A DNA stretch of 64,000 nt, from assembly GCF_000472965.1 (NCBI RefSeq), contig NZ_KI421483.1, positions 148,702 through 212,701 of the forward strand. The letters run 5' to 3'. Origin of the DNA: Bradyrhizobium murdochi. GTDB lineage: Bacteria > Pseudomonadota > Alphaproteobacteria > Rhizobiales > Xanthobacteraceae. The translations under genes and the position numbers were made by a program. Below, piece after piece: positions 27,222 through 36,047 of this stretch. Below the pieces are notes generated by a model. It had not been told where the DNA came from. It made no database searches and saw only the letters and a list, made by a program, of their open reading frames with translations. Position 1 is the first letter of the stretch; every line of letters begins with the position of its first letter.

Positions 27222-28898
27222 ATGCAGTGGCCCAAGATCAGTTTGCGCGCGTGCACTTGCCTGGCTTCGCTGATCGCGGCGACCTCCTTAAGCGCCGTCG
27301 AGGCAATGGCAGCGAAAATGACCGGGGATCCGGCCGCGACCTGCAGCGATCTTATCCGTCCGACCGACAATGTCGTCCGGGTCGACTCCGCTTCCATGAT
27401 TGCGCCGACACCGCTCGCGGTCGCCGAAAGAGGACCTACACCGGCGGCGCGGGTCACGCCGGCCAATCCAGAATTCTGCAAGGTGCTCGGCCAGATCGCG
27501 CCCTCTGATCCGAATGCGCCCCCGATCAAATTCCAGGTGAATCTCCCGGTCGAGTGGAACGGCCGCTCGCTGCAATATGGCGGCGGGGGTTTCAACGGCG
27601 TGCTGATCACCGGCCTTGCCCTGCCGCCCGCGCATCCCTTCGGCGCGCCATCGCCGCTGGCGCAGGGCTTCGTCACCTACGGCACGGATTCCGGCCATGA
27701 GACCAAGCCGGGCGAGCCGCCGCAGGTGTTTGCGCTCAACGACGAAGCGTTCGAGAATTTTGCGCATCGCTCCTACAAGCGCGTGCGCGACGCGGCCGTC
27801 GCGCTGATGGTGCGCGCCTACGGCAATCCGCCGAAGAAACTGTACTTCATGGGATCATCGGAAGGCGGCCGCGAGGGGCTAACGATGGCGCAGCGGTATC
27901 CGGAGGATTTTGACGGCATTTTTGCGCGCGTGCCCGTCATCAACTGGGTCGGGCTGCAGCATGCCGGCACGCGGTCCGGTCTCGCCACAATGGGCGAAGG
28001 CTGGATCCGCCCTGCACAGGTCGAACTCGTGGCCAAGGCGGTATTGCAGACCTGCGACAAGGCCGACGGCGCCGAGGATTCGCTCGTGCTCGATCCGGTC
28101 GGCTGCAAGGCGAAATTCCAGCCGGAGTCGCTGCGCTGCGCGTCCGGCCAGAGCGGCGACCAATGCCTGACTGACGCCCAGATCACGGCGATCGAGACGC
28201 TGCACGCGACCTACAAGTTTCCTTTCACGCTGGAGAACGGCCTTGATGACTATCCGGGCTGGGGTGTGTCGGGCGAAAATACCCCGGCCTTCGGGCCGAC
28301 CGGCGGCTGGATCTCGTGGTGGCTCGGCAAGGCGGCGCCGGCGCAGCCGCCTGCTCCTGGCAACGGCATCGCCTGGATCTATGGCGCCGGCGGCATTCAA
28401 TATGTCTTCGCGCGCAACCCGAAGCTCGACGTCACGATGTACAAGCCTGAGGACCACAAGGAGCGCTTGCTTTACGTGTCCAAGCTGATGGATTCGACCA
28501 ATCCCGATCTCAGCCGGTTCGGTGCGCGCGGCGGCAAGCTCGTGATCCTCGAATACATGGCCGACTATGCCCAAAGTCCCTATGCGGGGATCCGCTACTT
28601 CGAAAACGTGCAGCGCACGCTCGGCAAGGAGAAAACGGCGGAGTTCGCCCGTCTCTATACGGCGCCCGGCGTCGATCATGTCGGCTCAGGCGCGCCCGCC
28701 AATGTCGACATGCTGGCCGTTCTCGTCGACTGGGTCGAGAATGGCAAGGCGCCCGGCGACCTCGAAGTGATCGAGCAGAAGGTCGAAGCGCCGGCATTCG
28801 AAACGCTGCGTTCGCTGCCGCTGTGCCGGTGGCCGGCATGGCCGCATTACAAATCGGGACAGGTCAATCTCGCGGCGAGCTTTCACTGCGCGCCGTGA
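27222..28898 (+). CDS. Tannase/feruloyl esterase family protein
   Basis: A 558-aa exported esterase. A signal peptide (ASLIAATSLSAVEAMA) precedes the family start with Cys in AATCSDLIRP. The nucleophile motif is MGSSEGGREG (about 210), and the C-terminal catalytic-His region includes GVDHVGSG near residue 485. Several paired cysteines occur, as expected for the tannase fold. It hydrolyses esters of gallic, ferulic or related hydroxycinnamic acids outside the cytoplasm. The ATG at 27,222 has better spacing to GGGAG than the adjacent ATG at 27,219. Feruloyl-CoA ligase and CYP199-like genes lie within 10 kb, so release of plant phenolics is a coherent role. Confidence 0.88.
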   Translation: MQWPKISLRACTCLASLIAATSLSAVEAMAAKMTGDPAATCSDLIRPTDNVVRVDSASMIAPTPLAVAERGPTPAARVTPANPEFCKVLGQIAPSDPNAPPIKFQVNLPVEWNGRSLQYGGGGFNGVLITGLALPPAHPFGAPSPLAQGFVTYGTDSGHETKPGEPPQVFALNDEAFENFAHRSYKRVRDAAVALMVRAYGNPPKKLYFMGSSEGGREGLTMAQRYPEDFDGIFARVPVINWVGLQHAGTRSGLATMGEGWIRPAQVELVAKAVLQTCDKADGAEDSLVLDPVGCKAKFQPESLRCASGQSGDQCLTDAQITAIETLHATYKFPFTLENGLDDYPGWGVSGENTPAFGPTGGWISWWLGKAAPAQPPAPGNGIAWIYGAGGIQYVFARNPKLDVTMYKPEDHKERLLYVSKLMDSTNPDLSRFGARGGKLVILEYMADYAQSPYAGIRYFENVQRTLGKEKTAEFARLYTAPGVDHVGSGAPANVDMLAVLVDWVENGKAPGDLEVIEQKVEAPAFETLRSLPLCRWPAWPHYKSGQVNLAASFHCAP

Positions 28899-28916
28899 CA
28901 GACGCGCGCCAACTCC

Positions 28917-30083
28917 CTACCCCAGCGCAACCGGCAGGTTGAGCAGGCCACGGAACGCCCATCCGACGACCCGCACCGGCTCGCCCTCGACCAGATGCAG
29001 ATCAGGAAAGCGCCTGAAGATAGTCGGCAGCGCGACATCGGCCACCATCGCCCGCGATGCCCAGGCGCCGGCGCAAAAATGCGGACCGGCGCCGAAGGCG
29101 ATGCTCTTGCTGGCGTCGCGCCTGACGTCGAAGCATTCCGGGTTTTCAAAATGCTTCTCGTCGCGATTGGCCGACCCGAACATCAGGAACACGCGCTCGT
29201 CGGTTTCGAATTCCACATCGCGAATCCGCCATGGCCGGGCCACGCGGCGCGGCGACATGCCGATCGGCGAAATCCAGCGGGCATATTCTTCGAACGCCTG
29301 CAGCCAGGGAATTTCGCCGCCGCGCACGAGTTCAAGCTCATCGGGATGGGTGAGCAGCGCCCATGCCGTCCCCGCAATGGCATCGCGCGGCTCGTTCTGG
29401 CCGCCGCTGATCGCGAGCTTGATATTGGCGCGCACGCTATCCATCGGCATATCGGTGGCAAGCATCACGCAGAGCAGGCTAAGATCGGGCTTCTTGCGCA
29501 GCACCGGGACCATGTCGTCGATCGCGGCATCGATGCCGGCGGTCGCGGCATGACAGCGTGCCTCCACCGCAGGATCGCCGGCATAGTTGGCGATGCCGTC
29601 GATCATCCCTTGCGACCATGCGTTCATGTCCTGGAAACGCATGTTGGTCAGCCCCGTGATCGACTTCAGGCACTCGGCCGAGAATGGCAGGGCGAAATCC
29701 CTCACGAAGTCGAGGGCGCCTTTCGGCTCGAGTGCGTCGATGATGCGGTCGGCATGCGCCTGAAACTGCGCCGTCCAGTGCGATTTGACGGTTTTGGGCG
29801 AGATCGCGGGAAAGATGGCCTTGCGCTCGACCATATGCGCATCGCCATCCTTGCGCATCATGTTGTGGCCCATCAGCTTGTTCATCAAGCCCTCGGGCTG
29901 GTGCGAGCTGAACACGTCGATCTGCTTTTCCGATACGAAAATATCGTCGCGGCTGCAGAGCAGCGTGCTGCCGAGCTGCGGGACAAACGCGATCGGCGCC
30001 TCTCGCCGCAGCCTTGCGAGCGTTGGGTAGGGATCCTGCCAGAAAGCGGCAGGTTCGATATCGATGCGGGGCGCAGTGCTCAC
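28917..30083 (-). CDS. Cytochrome P450
   Basis: A 388-aa soluble P450 beginning with a GTG start. The heme-binding loop is FGAGPHFCAGAWASR with its cysteine, and the K-helix ExxR is in EEYARW. The I-helix reads ISGGQNEPRDAIAG, where the usual acid-alcohol pair (D/E-T) is replaced by NE-P, a variant known in some bacterial P450 subfamilies. It is distinct from the CYP199-type P450 at 32,650. The substrate is unknown. It follows the LuxR gene on the same strand with a 114-nt gap containing a dyad. Redox partners are probably shared with the ferredoxin at 32,317. Confidence 0.88.
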   Translation of the reverse strand: MSTAPRIDIEPAAFWQDPYPTLARLRREAPIAFVPQLGSTLLCSRDDIFVSEKQIDVFSSHQPEGLMNKLMGHNMMRKDGDAHMVERKAIFPAISPKTVKSHWTAQFQAHADRIIDALEPKGALDFVRDFALPFSAECLKSITGLTNMRFQDMNAWSQGMIDGIANYAGDPAVEARCHAATAGIDAAIDDMVPVLRKKPDLSLLCVMLATDMPMDSVRANIKLAISGGQNEPRDAIAGTAWALLTHPDELELVRGGEIPWLQAFEEYARWISPIGMSPRRVARPWRIRDVEFETDERVFLMFGSANRDEKHFENPECFDVRRDASKSIAFGAGPHFCAGAWASRAMVADVALPTIFRRFPDLHLVEGEPVRVVGWAFRGLLNLPVALG

Positions 30084-30139
30084 GATCGGCCTCCGGGTTC
30101 GGAAAGGTCGTATGCTAAGCCCTCAAAGGAAAGCCGTCT

Positions 30140-30157
30140 GTCCCAACGGATTGGGAC
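30140..30157. promoter_or_regulatory. Dyad between the LuxR-type and P450 genes
   Basis: GTCCCAA-CGGA-TTGGGAC is an inverted repeat with 7-bp arms and a 4-nt loop, extended by CT/GG-flanking partial complementarity. It lies in the 114-nt gap between the LuxR stop and the P450 start. It could be an operator for the LuxR-type protein on the P450 promoter or a weak terminator; the absence of a T-run favours an operator. Confidence 0.4.
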
Positions 30158-30197
30158 GGACAGCGCAGGATCGGCGGCGAAAGAACCGCAGATTACC

Positions 30198-30992
30198 TCA
30201 GTTCATGCTGCGCGCCGCAAGCAGGCGCAGCACGATCGCAAACAATTCGTTCTGTGAGGAGATGCCTAGCTTCCCATAGGCGCGCTTGCGATAGGTCAGC
30301 GTCGAATGCGGGCTGATGCCGAGGTCGGCGGAAATCGCCTCCGAGCTGAGGCCGGAAACGATGCGCAGGCATACCGCCCGCTCGCGGCCGGTGAGACGCG
30401 CGAACGGCGCGCCTGATGCAAACAGCGCTTTGAGCGTGCGGTCCGGATCGTCCGGCGACACCGGCTCGTGCTGGAAATGACGCGCCACTGCGGCGCTGAC
30501 GGAAGGCGCAACGGTTCGCAACCGCTCGACCTCGTCGCTGGCGAAACGGCCCTGCGACATGGTTCGATAGAAGTTGACATAGAAGCAGGTCTGCCCGACC
30601 CAGACCGCAGCCGCCAGCTTGTCGACGATCCCGGAATCTTCAAAGAAGATCTTGCGGTACTTGTCTCCGTACATGCGTCGGGCAAAGGCCGGCAGCACGA
30701 TTGGCCTGCCGATCGCCTGCTTCCGGAAGATTGCATCCCGGTTCGGATCGGCGAAGTGAAAATGATCCGAATAGGCGGCGCCAAGCTCGGCGCCGATCGG
30801 AATGTTGCCGATGTCGAGCAGACAGCGCGCAGAGCGTTCGCCGGCAAACGAAAACACCATGCAGTGACCCACGCCCGCCACCCGACGGAGCGTTGCGATC
30901 AGGGTTCGCGCAAACTCAGGCTGGCCGATCGCAAGCACGGCCGGCGTGATGTCACTCGTTGCAGGACATGCAGAAGCTGCTTCCGCTTTCAT
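30198..30992 (-). CDS. LuxR-family transcriptional regulator
   Basis: A 264-aa regulator with a C-terminal LuxR HTH (about 198-258: LTGRERAVCLRIVSGLSSEA, then a GISPHSTLTYRKRAYGKLGI segment). The N-terminal region (about 20-190) shows no receiver aspartate box or clear autoinducer-binding motif, but it is about the right size for a small-ligand domain. It starts 30 nt after the upstream binding-protein gene stop on the same strand and precedes the P450 gene. It may sense a phenolic and act on the local catabolic genes; this is inference. Confidence 0.85.
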   Translation of the reverse strand: MKAEAASACPATSDITPAVLAIGQPEFARTLIATLRRVAGVGHCMVFSFAGERSARCLLDIGNIPIGAELGAAYSDHFHFADPNRDAIFRKQAIGRPIVLPAFARRMYGDKYRKIFFEDSGIVDKLAAAVWVGQTCFYVNFYRTMSQGRFASDEVERLRTVAPSVSAAVARHFQHEPVSPDDPDRTLKALFASGAPFARLTGRERAVCLRIVSGLSSEAISADLGISPHSTLTYRKRAYGKLGISSQNELFAIVLRLLAARSMN

Positions 30993-31022
30993 GGTTTCCT
31001 CCTGCCAGAGGCTAATCTGGCC

Positions 31023-32237
31023 TCACTTCACCAGCGAGCAGCCGCCTTCGGCAAGCGGGCGGAAGGCCTGCTCGGCCGGAATGGTCGATACCAGCTTATA
31101 GTAATCATAGGGGTATTTCGACTCTTCGGGCTTCTTGACCTCGAACAGGTACATCGGGTGGATGACGCGACCGTCCTGGCGGATGGTGACGTCGCCGAAC
31201 AGCTTGTCCTTGCCCTTGAACTTCTTCATCTCAGGCACCGCATCCTTGGCGTGATCGCTGCCGGTCGCGGCCACTGCGTTGAGATAGGCGAGCGTGGAAG
31301 CATAGACGCCGGCCTGATTGCCGCTCGGCATCTTGCCGTTCACGCCCGGCCGCGCTGCGAAGCGCTTTGCAAACGCTCGGGTGTTTTCATCCATGTCCCA
31401 ATAAAACGCCTCGAACAGTTGCAGGCCCTGGCCTACCTTCAGCCCCATGCCGTGGACGTCGTTGATAAACAGCAGGAACGCCACCATCGTCTGTCCGCTT
31501 TGCTGAAGGCCGAACTCGGCCGCCTGCTTCACCGCATTGACGGTGTCGCCGCCGGCATTGGCAAGGCCGATGACCTTGGCCTTGGAATTCTGCGCCTGCA
31601 GCAGAAGCGATGCAAAGTCCGGCGTGTTGAGCGGATGCTTGGCCGAGCCCAGCACCTTGCCGCCGTGCTTTTCGATGTAGTTGGTGGCCTCGGCCTCGAT
31701 GCCCTGGCCGAGCGCAAAATTCACCGTGATGAAGTACCATTCCTTGCCGCCGCGCGCCATCATCGCCGCCGCGGTGGAGTTGCCGGTCGCCCAGGCATCA
31801 TTGACCCACTGGATCGTGTTCGGCGAGCAGGCCTTGCCGGTCAGGTCGGAGCTCGCCGTCGACGACGCAAGAAACGTCATTCGGCTATCACGCAGCAGCG
31901 AGTTGATGGTGAGCCCAACAGCCGAATTCGGCACGTCGACCACGGCATCGACGCCATCGACGTCGAGCCATTTACGCACGATCGCAGATCCCACGTCGGC
32001 CTTGTTCTGGTGATCGGCATAGACGATTTCGACCTTGATACCCTTGCCGCCGCCGCTGAAATCCTCCGCTGCCATGCGCGCGGCTTCTACCGACCCCATG
32101 CCGTTGGTGTCCTGGAAGATGCCGGAAATGTCGTTCAGCACGCCGATGCGCACGACATTTTCGGAAATTTCCGCGCGCGCCGCGCCCGACGCCACGCAAG
32201 ACAAAGCAAGCGCGAGACCTAACCTTAAACCCCTCAT
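31023..32237 (-). CDS. Branched-chain-type solute-binding protein, orphan (aromatic-acid subgroup)
   Basis: A 404-aa exported binding protein (signal MRGLRLGLALALSCVASG, then AARAE). The HAAT fold shows as RIGVLNDISGIFQDTNGMGS, IVYADHQNKADVGSAIVRKW and LANAGGDTVNAVKQAAEFGL. It is a clear paralogue of the protein at 34,739, sharing those blocks almost word for word. Neither has permease or ATPase genes beside it. Relatives in Rhodopseudomonas bind phenylpropanoids such as p-coumarate. It follows the ferredoxin gene by 79 nt and appears to belong to the CYP199-ferredoxin transcription unit. Confidence 0.85.
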   Translation of the reverse strand: MRGLRLGLALALSCVASGAARAEISENVVRIGVLNDISGIFQDTNGMGSVEAARMAAEDFSGGGKGIKVEIVYADHQNKADVGSAIVRKWLDVDGVDAVVDVPNSAVGLTINSLLRDSRMTFLASSTASSDLTGKACSPNTIQWVNDAWATGNSTAAAMMARGGKEWYFITVNFALGQGIEAEATNYIEKHGGKVLGSAKHPLNTPDFASLLLQAQNSKAKVIGLANAGGDTVNAVKQAAEFGLQQSGQTMVAFLLFINDVHGMGLKVGQGLQLFEAFYWDMDENTRAFAKRFAARPGVNGKMPSGNQAGVYASTLAYLNAVAATGSDHAKDAVPEMKKFKGKDKLFGDVTIRQDGRVIHPMYLFEVKKPEESKYPYDYYKLVSTIPAEQAFRPLAEGGCSLVK

Positions 32238-32316
32238 CGTTCTCTCCCTTTCGAACTGTGATCTTGAGCGTTCCCGGACTTCGCCGGGTTTGATTTCAGT
32301 TCAGGTGACTAGACCG

Positions 32317-32640
32317 TCACAATTGCCGGTCCGGCAGATTGAGAACCAAACCATCGAGATCGGCAGCCAACTTGATCTGGCAGGACAGGCGGCTGTTGGC
32401 CCGCCGTTCGGCGGCGGCACCGTCCAGCAGCGCGTCCTCGTCGTCGCCCATCGCCGGCAGGCGGGCGAGCCAGCCCTCGTCGACATAGACGTGGCAGGTG
32501 GCGCACATCGCGTTGCCGCCGCATTCGGCCAGAATTCCACCGACATCGTGGCGCGTCGCCGCCTGCATTGCGCTTTCGCCATTGCTGGCGTCGATGCGCT
32601 GCGCACGGCCGTCAGGGTGAACAAACGTGATGCTCGGCAT
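32317..32640 (-). CDS. [2Fe-2S] ferredoxin of the CYP199-type P450 (palustrisredoxin-like)
   Basis: A 107-aa adrenodoxin/putidaredoxin-type ferredoxin. The cluster cysteines are in AECGGNAMCATCHVYVDEG (three) and SCQIKL (fourth). It starts 9 nt downstream of the CYP199-type P450 stop on the same strand, the order found for CYP199A and its palustrisredoxin in Rhodopseudomonas. It passes electrons from a ferredoxin reductase to the P450; no reductase gene lies in the window, so one must be supplied elsewhere. Confidence 0.9.
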   Translation of the reverse strand: MPSITFVHPDGRAQRIDASNGESAMQAATRHDVGGILAECGGNAMCATCHVYVDEGWLARLPAMGDDEDALLDGAAAERRANSRLSCQIKLAADLDGLVLNLPDRQL

Positions 32641-32649
32641 GGCGGTCCG

Positions 32650-33885
32650 TCAGGCCGGAGAAATGGTGATGGGGAGACTTTCGAGGCCGCGCAGCGTGTT
32701 GTTGTAGCGGCGCTTCACCGGGCCTGATATCTCGATACTTGCAACCTTGCGCGCGATCGCCGCCAGCATCACCTCGCCTTCGAGGCGCGCGAGAAGCTGG
32801 CCGACGCACATATGAATGCCCGAACCGAACCCGACATGGCCGGAGGTGCGGCGGGTCACGTCGTAGCGGTCAGGATTTTCCCAGCGTCGCGGATCGCGGT
32901 TGGCGGCGCCAAGGAACATCAGAACCTTTTCGCCTTCGCCGATGCGATGGCCGGCGAGTTCGACCTCCCGCGTCGTGGTGCGGAAAAAGGTCTGCACCGG
33001 GCTTTCGAAACGGATCGCTTCCTCGAATGCGTTGCGCGCCAGCGTCGGATCGCTGCGCAGCCGCGCAAGCTGATCGGGAAAGCGCGCCAGGCAATACATC
33101 GCGGCGCCGATGCCGTTGACGGTGGTGTCGAGGCCGGCCGAAAGCAGCGAGCGCACCAGCAGCGGCGCCTCTTCCGCCGTGATGTCGCCGGCGTCGGCGC
33201 GCGCATGAATGCAAGCGCCGAAGCCGCCGGGCGCAAGATTTTCGCGCTGGCACTGCGCGGCGACATAGGCCTGATGTGGCGCGGAGCGCTCGATCGCCTC
33301 CTGGCGTAACTGGTTCGGCGGCCCGAACGCGTTGAACACCAGGCTGGCATAGGGGAGCAGATTCTCCCGCCCCTCCTGCTTCAGGCCCATCGCATCAGGA
33401 AATACCGAGAGCGGGTAGGCCTCCGCGAGATCGGCAACAGCATCGAAACTTCTGCGCGCCAGCAGTTCGTCGACCTTGGCCGCGGCCATCGCCGTGAAAT
33501 GTTCGCGGACCTGCTTCATGGCGGCCGGTGACAGCACCTGGGCGAGGACTGCGCGTGTCCTGGTATGTGCCGGCGGGTCCGCTTCAAGGATGATGCTTTG
33601 CGGTCGCCACGGCTTTTCCTTGGCGAAATCGCTCAAGCCGACGCCGCGGCTCGAACAGAAGGTCAGGGGATCGTTGAGGACGGCGTGCACCTCGGCATGG
33701 CGGGCGACGCCATAGACGCCCCACTTCTCGAGCCAGACCACCGGCCCGGCCTCGCGGAGGACGTCGTGGATCCGGTGCGGATCCTCAAAAAACTCGGTCG
33801 AGAACGGGTCCACGTCCAGACGGGGCACGCCGGCCGGCGCACTCCGCTCCGGGGTTGCAGCATCTATCCGGGATGTCGCGCTCAT
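32650..33885 (-). CDS. CYP199-type cytochrome P450 (para-substituted benzoate monooxygenase)
   Basis: A 411-aa P450. It has the heme loop FGSGIHMCVGQLLARLEGE, I-helix LLSAGLDTTVNG, ExxR in EEAIRFESP, and the stretches CSSRGVGLSDF, EADPPAHTRTRAVL and SVFPDAMGLKQEGRENLLPY. These closely resemble CYP199A enzymes of Rhodopseudomonas as I remember them. Those demethylate 4-methoxybenzoate and oxidise other para-substituted benzoates. The ATG at 33,885 follows GGAGACCCAC. It starts a unit with its ferredoxin and diverges from a MarR gene 47 nt away. 4-Methoxybenzoate would enter protocatechuate chemistry via 4-hydroxybenzoate; that part is not in the window. Confidence 0.9.
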   Translation of the reverse strand: MSATSRIDAATPERSAPAGVPRLDVDPFSTEFFEDPHRIHDVLREAGPVVWLEKWGVYGVARHAEVHAVLNDPLTFCSSRGVGLSDFAKEKPWRPQSIILEADPPAHTRTRAVLAQVLSPAAMKQVREHFTAMAAAKVDELLARRSFDAVADLAEAYPLSVFPDAMGLKQEGRENLLPYASLVFNAFGPPNQLRQEAIERSAPHQAYVAAQCQRENLAPGGFGACIHARADAGDITAEEAPLLVRSLLSAGLDTTVNGIGAAMYCLARFPDQLARLRSDPTLARNAFEEAIRFESPVQTFFRTTTREVELAGHRIGEGEKVLMFLGAANRDPRRWENPDRYDVTRRTSGHVGFGSGIHMCVGQLLARLEGEVMLAAIARKVASIEISGPVKRRYNNTLRGLESLPITISPA

Positions 33886-33932
33886 GTGGGTCTCCTGCAT
33901 AATGTTCTTGCGGAGCGGCGTGCGCTGTCTCT

Positions 33933-34496
33933 ATGTCTGGAACGCTGGAGCAGCATCGGAAAAGCATGAGCAGGAACAGACAGGCGCGCGCGCCCCGTGC
34001 GGGCGCGGCAGGCAGGAGCGGACGGGCCGAACAGGTGCTCGACCTCGACCGTTACGTTCCGGCCCTCATCACCTTCATCGCCAACAAATTGTCGCGCAGC
34101 GCGACCGTGGTCTATCAGAAGCGCTTTGGGGTCAACGTCACGGAATGGCGGATCCTGTCGCTGCTCGCAATCGAGCCGGAAATTTCCGCGGCGCGGATCT
34201 GCCACGTGATCGGTTTCGACAAGGGACCGGTGAGCCGGACGCTCGCCGGCATGGAAGAACGCGGGCTGGTCAGCATCAGGGCCGACCGCGAGGACGGTCG
34301 CACCCATTCGATCTCGCTGACCCCGAAGGGCTATGCCACCCATGATCAGGTCATCGCGGTCGCGCTCGAACGCGAGCGCCGCCTGCTCTCCTGCCTGAGC
34401 AAGCCGGAGCGGGAGACCCTGATCGCGCTGCTGCTGCGGGTGCACGGCAATCTCGACGCCGTGAAGGGCGCGGGCGAAGTCGATACGAAGAGCTGA
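33933..34496 (+). CDS. MarR-family regulator (CYP199 module)
   Basis: A 187-aa MarR-type winged-helix repressor. The DNA-binding helices are ISAARICHVIGFDKGPVSRT (about 90-110) and the wing is REDGRTHSISLTPKG. A second possible start, MSRNRQARAP at 33,966, sits closer to a purine-rich GGAAAAGC, so the true N-terminus is uncertain. It diverges from the CYP199 gene across only 47 nt, which would be the shared control region. MarR repressors of this type respond to phenolic ligands or their CoA esters. Confidence 0.85.
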   Translation: MSGTLEQHRKSMSRNRQARAPRAGAAGRSGRAEQVLDLDRYVPALITFIANKLSRSATVVYQKRFGVNVTEWRILSLLAIEPEISAARICHVIGFDKGPVSRTLAGMEERGLVSIRADREDGRTHSISLTPKGYATHDQVIAVALERERRLLSCLSKPERETLIALLLRVHGNLDAVKGAGEVDTKS

Positions 34497-34738
34497 GCGG
34501 CGTCTATTAGACACACCGCGGCCCCCACACTGCGCACGCGACATCGCATTGCGTCGTGGCGATCCGACACGCCCGAACATCCGTTTCTCCCTGTGCGGCC
34601 CGGCACTCTCCGTGCTCTGCGATCGGCCGCGTTGTGGAAATACGCTCGCACAAATTAGTTGCCTTGGCAACATACACGACGAGCCTCAACGATCGATTTT
34701 CCGACCCAGCCGATTCCTGCCGGCCGCCGCCGGTCAGA

Positions 34739-35956
34739 TCATCTCTTGACGAGTGGGCAGTTGCCCTCGCTTTCAGGACGAAATGCCTGATCGCCCGGGA
34801 TCGTAGCGACGACCTTCAACAGATCCCATTTCGACGTGGATTCGTCAGGCTTCTTCACCTCGAGCAGAAACAGCGGATGAATCTTACGCCCGTCTTCGCG
34901 GATGGTTCCCTTGCCGAACAGCGGATCATCGGTCGGCATCGCCTTCATCGCGGCGACAACAGCCTTGCCGTTGGCGGCGCCGCCGATCTTGTCGACGGCC
35001 TTCAGATAATGCAGCACCGAAGCATAGACGCCGGCCTGCATGTCGTTCGGATAATTCTTTTGCGGATGGCGTTCGGCGAACCGTTTCGCAAAAGCGCGCG
35101 TGCCGTCGTTCAGGTCCCAATAGAACGGATTCATGATCTGCGCGCCCTGGGCTGCCTTCAGGCCGAGCGCAGGAATACCGTTCATGCCGAGGATCAGCCC
35201 GACCAACTTCTGCTTTTGCGTCAGCCCGAACTCCGCCGCCTGCTTGATCGAGGTGATGGTGTCGTCACCGGCATTCGCCACGCCGACGATGTCGGCACCC
35301 GAGGCCTGCGCCTGCAGCAAGAAGGAAGCGTAGTCGGCGGTGCCGAGCGGATGGCGCACGGCGCCAAGCACTTCGCCGCCGGAGGCTTTGACGCCTTCCA
35401 TCGCCTGCTTCTCCAAGTCGTGGCCGAAGGCGTAATCGGCGGTCAGAAAGAACCATTTCTTGCCGCCTTGGGCTACCACGGCTTTGCCAAGGCCGCGGCC
35501 ATAGGCATAGGTATCGTAGGTCCAGTGCACGGTATTCGGCGTGCACTTTTCGCCGGTGAGAAGCGCGGTGCCGGCGCCCGAGCCGATGAAGACCTTGTTC
35601 TTCTGCTCGCTCATATTGGCAACCGCGAGCGCAATCGCCGAGTTCGGCAGGTCGAAGATGGCGTCGATGCTTTCGGTATCGTACCAGCGCCGCGCGATAC
35701 CAACGCCGACGTCGGTCTTGTTCTGATGATCGGCGGTGATGACGTCGACCACCTTACCGGCAGCCTTACCGCCATAATCCTCCACCGCCATTTGCGCTGA
35801 TATGACCGAGCCGATGCCCTGGTAGGTCGAGAACACGCCCGACTGGTCGTTGAGCACGCCGATCCGGACGCGGTCCTGGGCTTGGACTTGGGAAGCGCCT
35901 GCGAAGATACCGCCGAGCGCGACCACGAGCATTCCTGTGCGAAAAAGCTGTCGCAT
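34739..35956 (-). CDS. Branched-chain-type solute-binding protein, orphan paralogue
   Basis: A 405-aa exported binding protein (signal MRQLFRTGMLVVALGG, mature end after VQAQ). It begins VRIGVLNDQSGVFSTYQGIG and shares ITADHQNKTDVG, PNSAIALAVANMS, and VGVANAGDDTITSIKQAAEF with the paralogue at 31,023. The two probably arose by duplication and diverged for different phenolics. No membrane components adjoin it. It is transcribed divergently from a MarR gene; the 91-nt gap has overlapping CTTATAA dyads. The 242 nt after its stop codon (34,497-34,738) show no gene. Confidence 0.85.
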   Translation of the reverse strand: MRQLFRTGMLVVALGGIFAGASQVQAQDRVRIGVLNDQSGVFSTYQGIGSVISAQMAVEDYGGKAAGKVVDVITADHQNKTDVGVGIARRWYDTESIDAIFDLPNSAIALAVANMSEQKNKVFIGSGAGTALLTGEKCTPNTVHWTYDTYAYGRGLGKAVVAQGGKKWFFLTADYAFGHDLEKQAMEGVKASGGEVLGAVRHPLGTADYASFLLQAQASGADIVGVANAGDDTITSIKQAAEFGLTQKQKLVGLILGMNGIPALGLKAAQGAQIMNPFYWDLNDGTRAFAKRFAERHPQKNYPNDMQAGVYASVLHYLKAVDKIGGAANGKAVVAAMKAMPTDDPLFGKGTIREDGRKIHPLFLLEVKKPDESTSKWDLLKVVATIPGDQAFRPESEGNCPLVKR

Positions 35957-36006
35957 GCGTTCCCTCCTGTATGGAAAAGGCGGCCTTCGCGACCGCTTCG
36001 AAATTA

Positions 36007-36021
36007 CTTATAACTTATAAG
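36007..36021. promoter_or_regulatory. Candidate MarR operator upstream of the binding-protein and MarR genes
   Basis: CTTATAACTTATAAG contains the perfect 8-bp dyad CTTATAAG at 36,014-36,021 preceded by a CTTATAA half at 36,007. It lies in an AT-rich patch in the divergent 91-nt gap. The overlap of half-sites is typical of MarR operators. Binding is inferred from position and symmetry. Confidence 0.5.
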
Positions 36022-36047
36022 CATTTTGAGGATTGTCAATTCACGTG

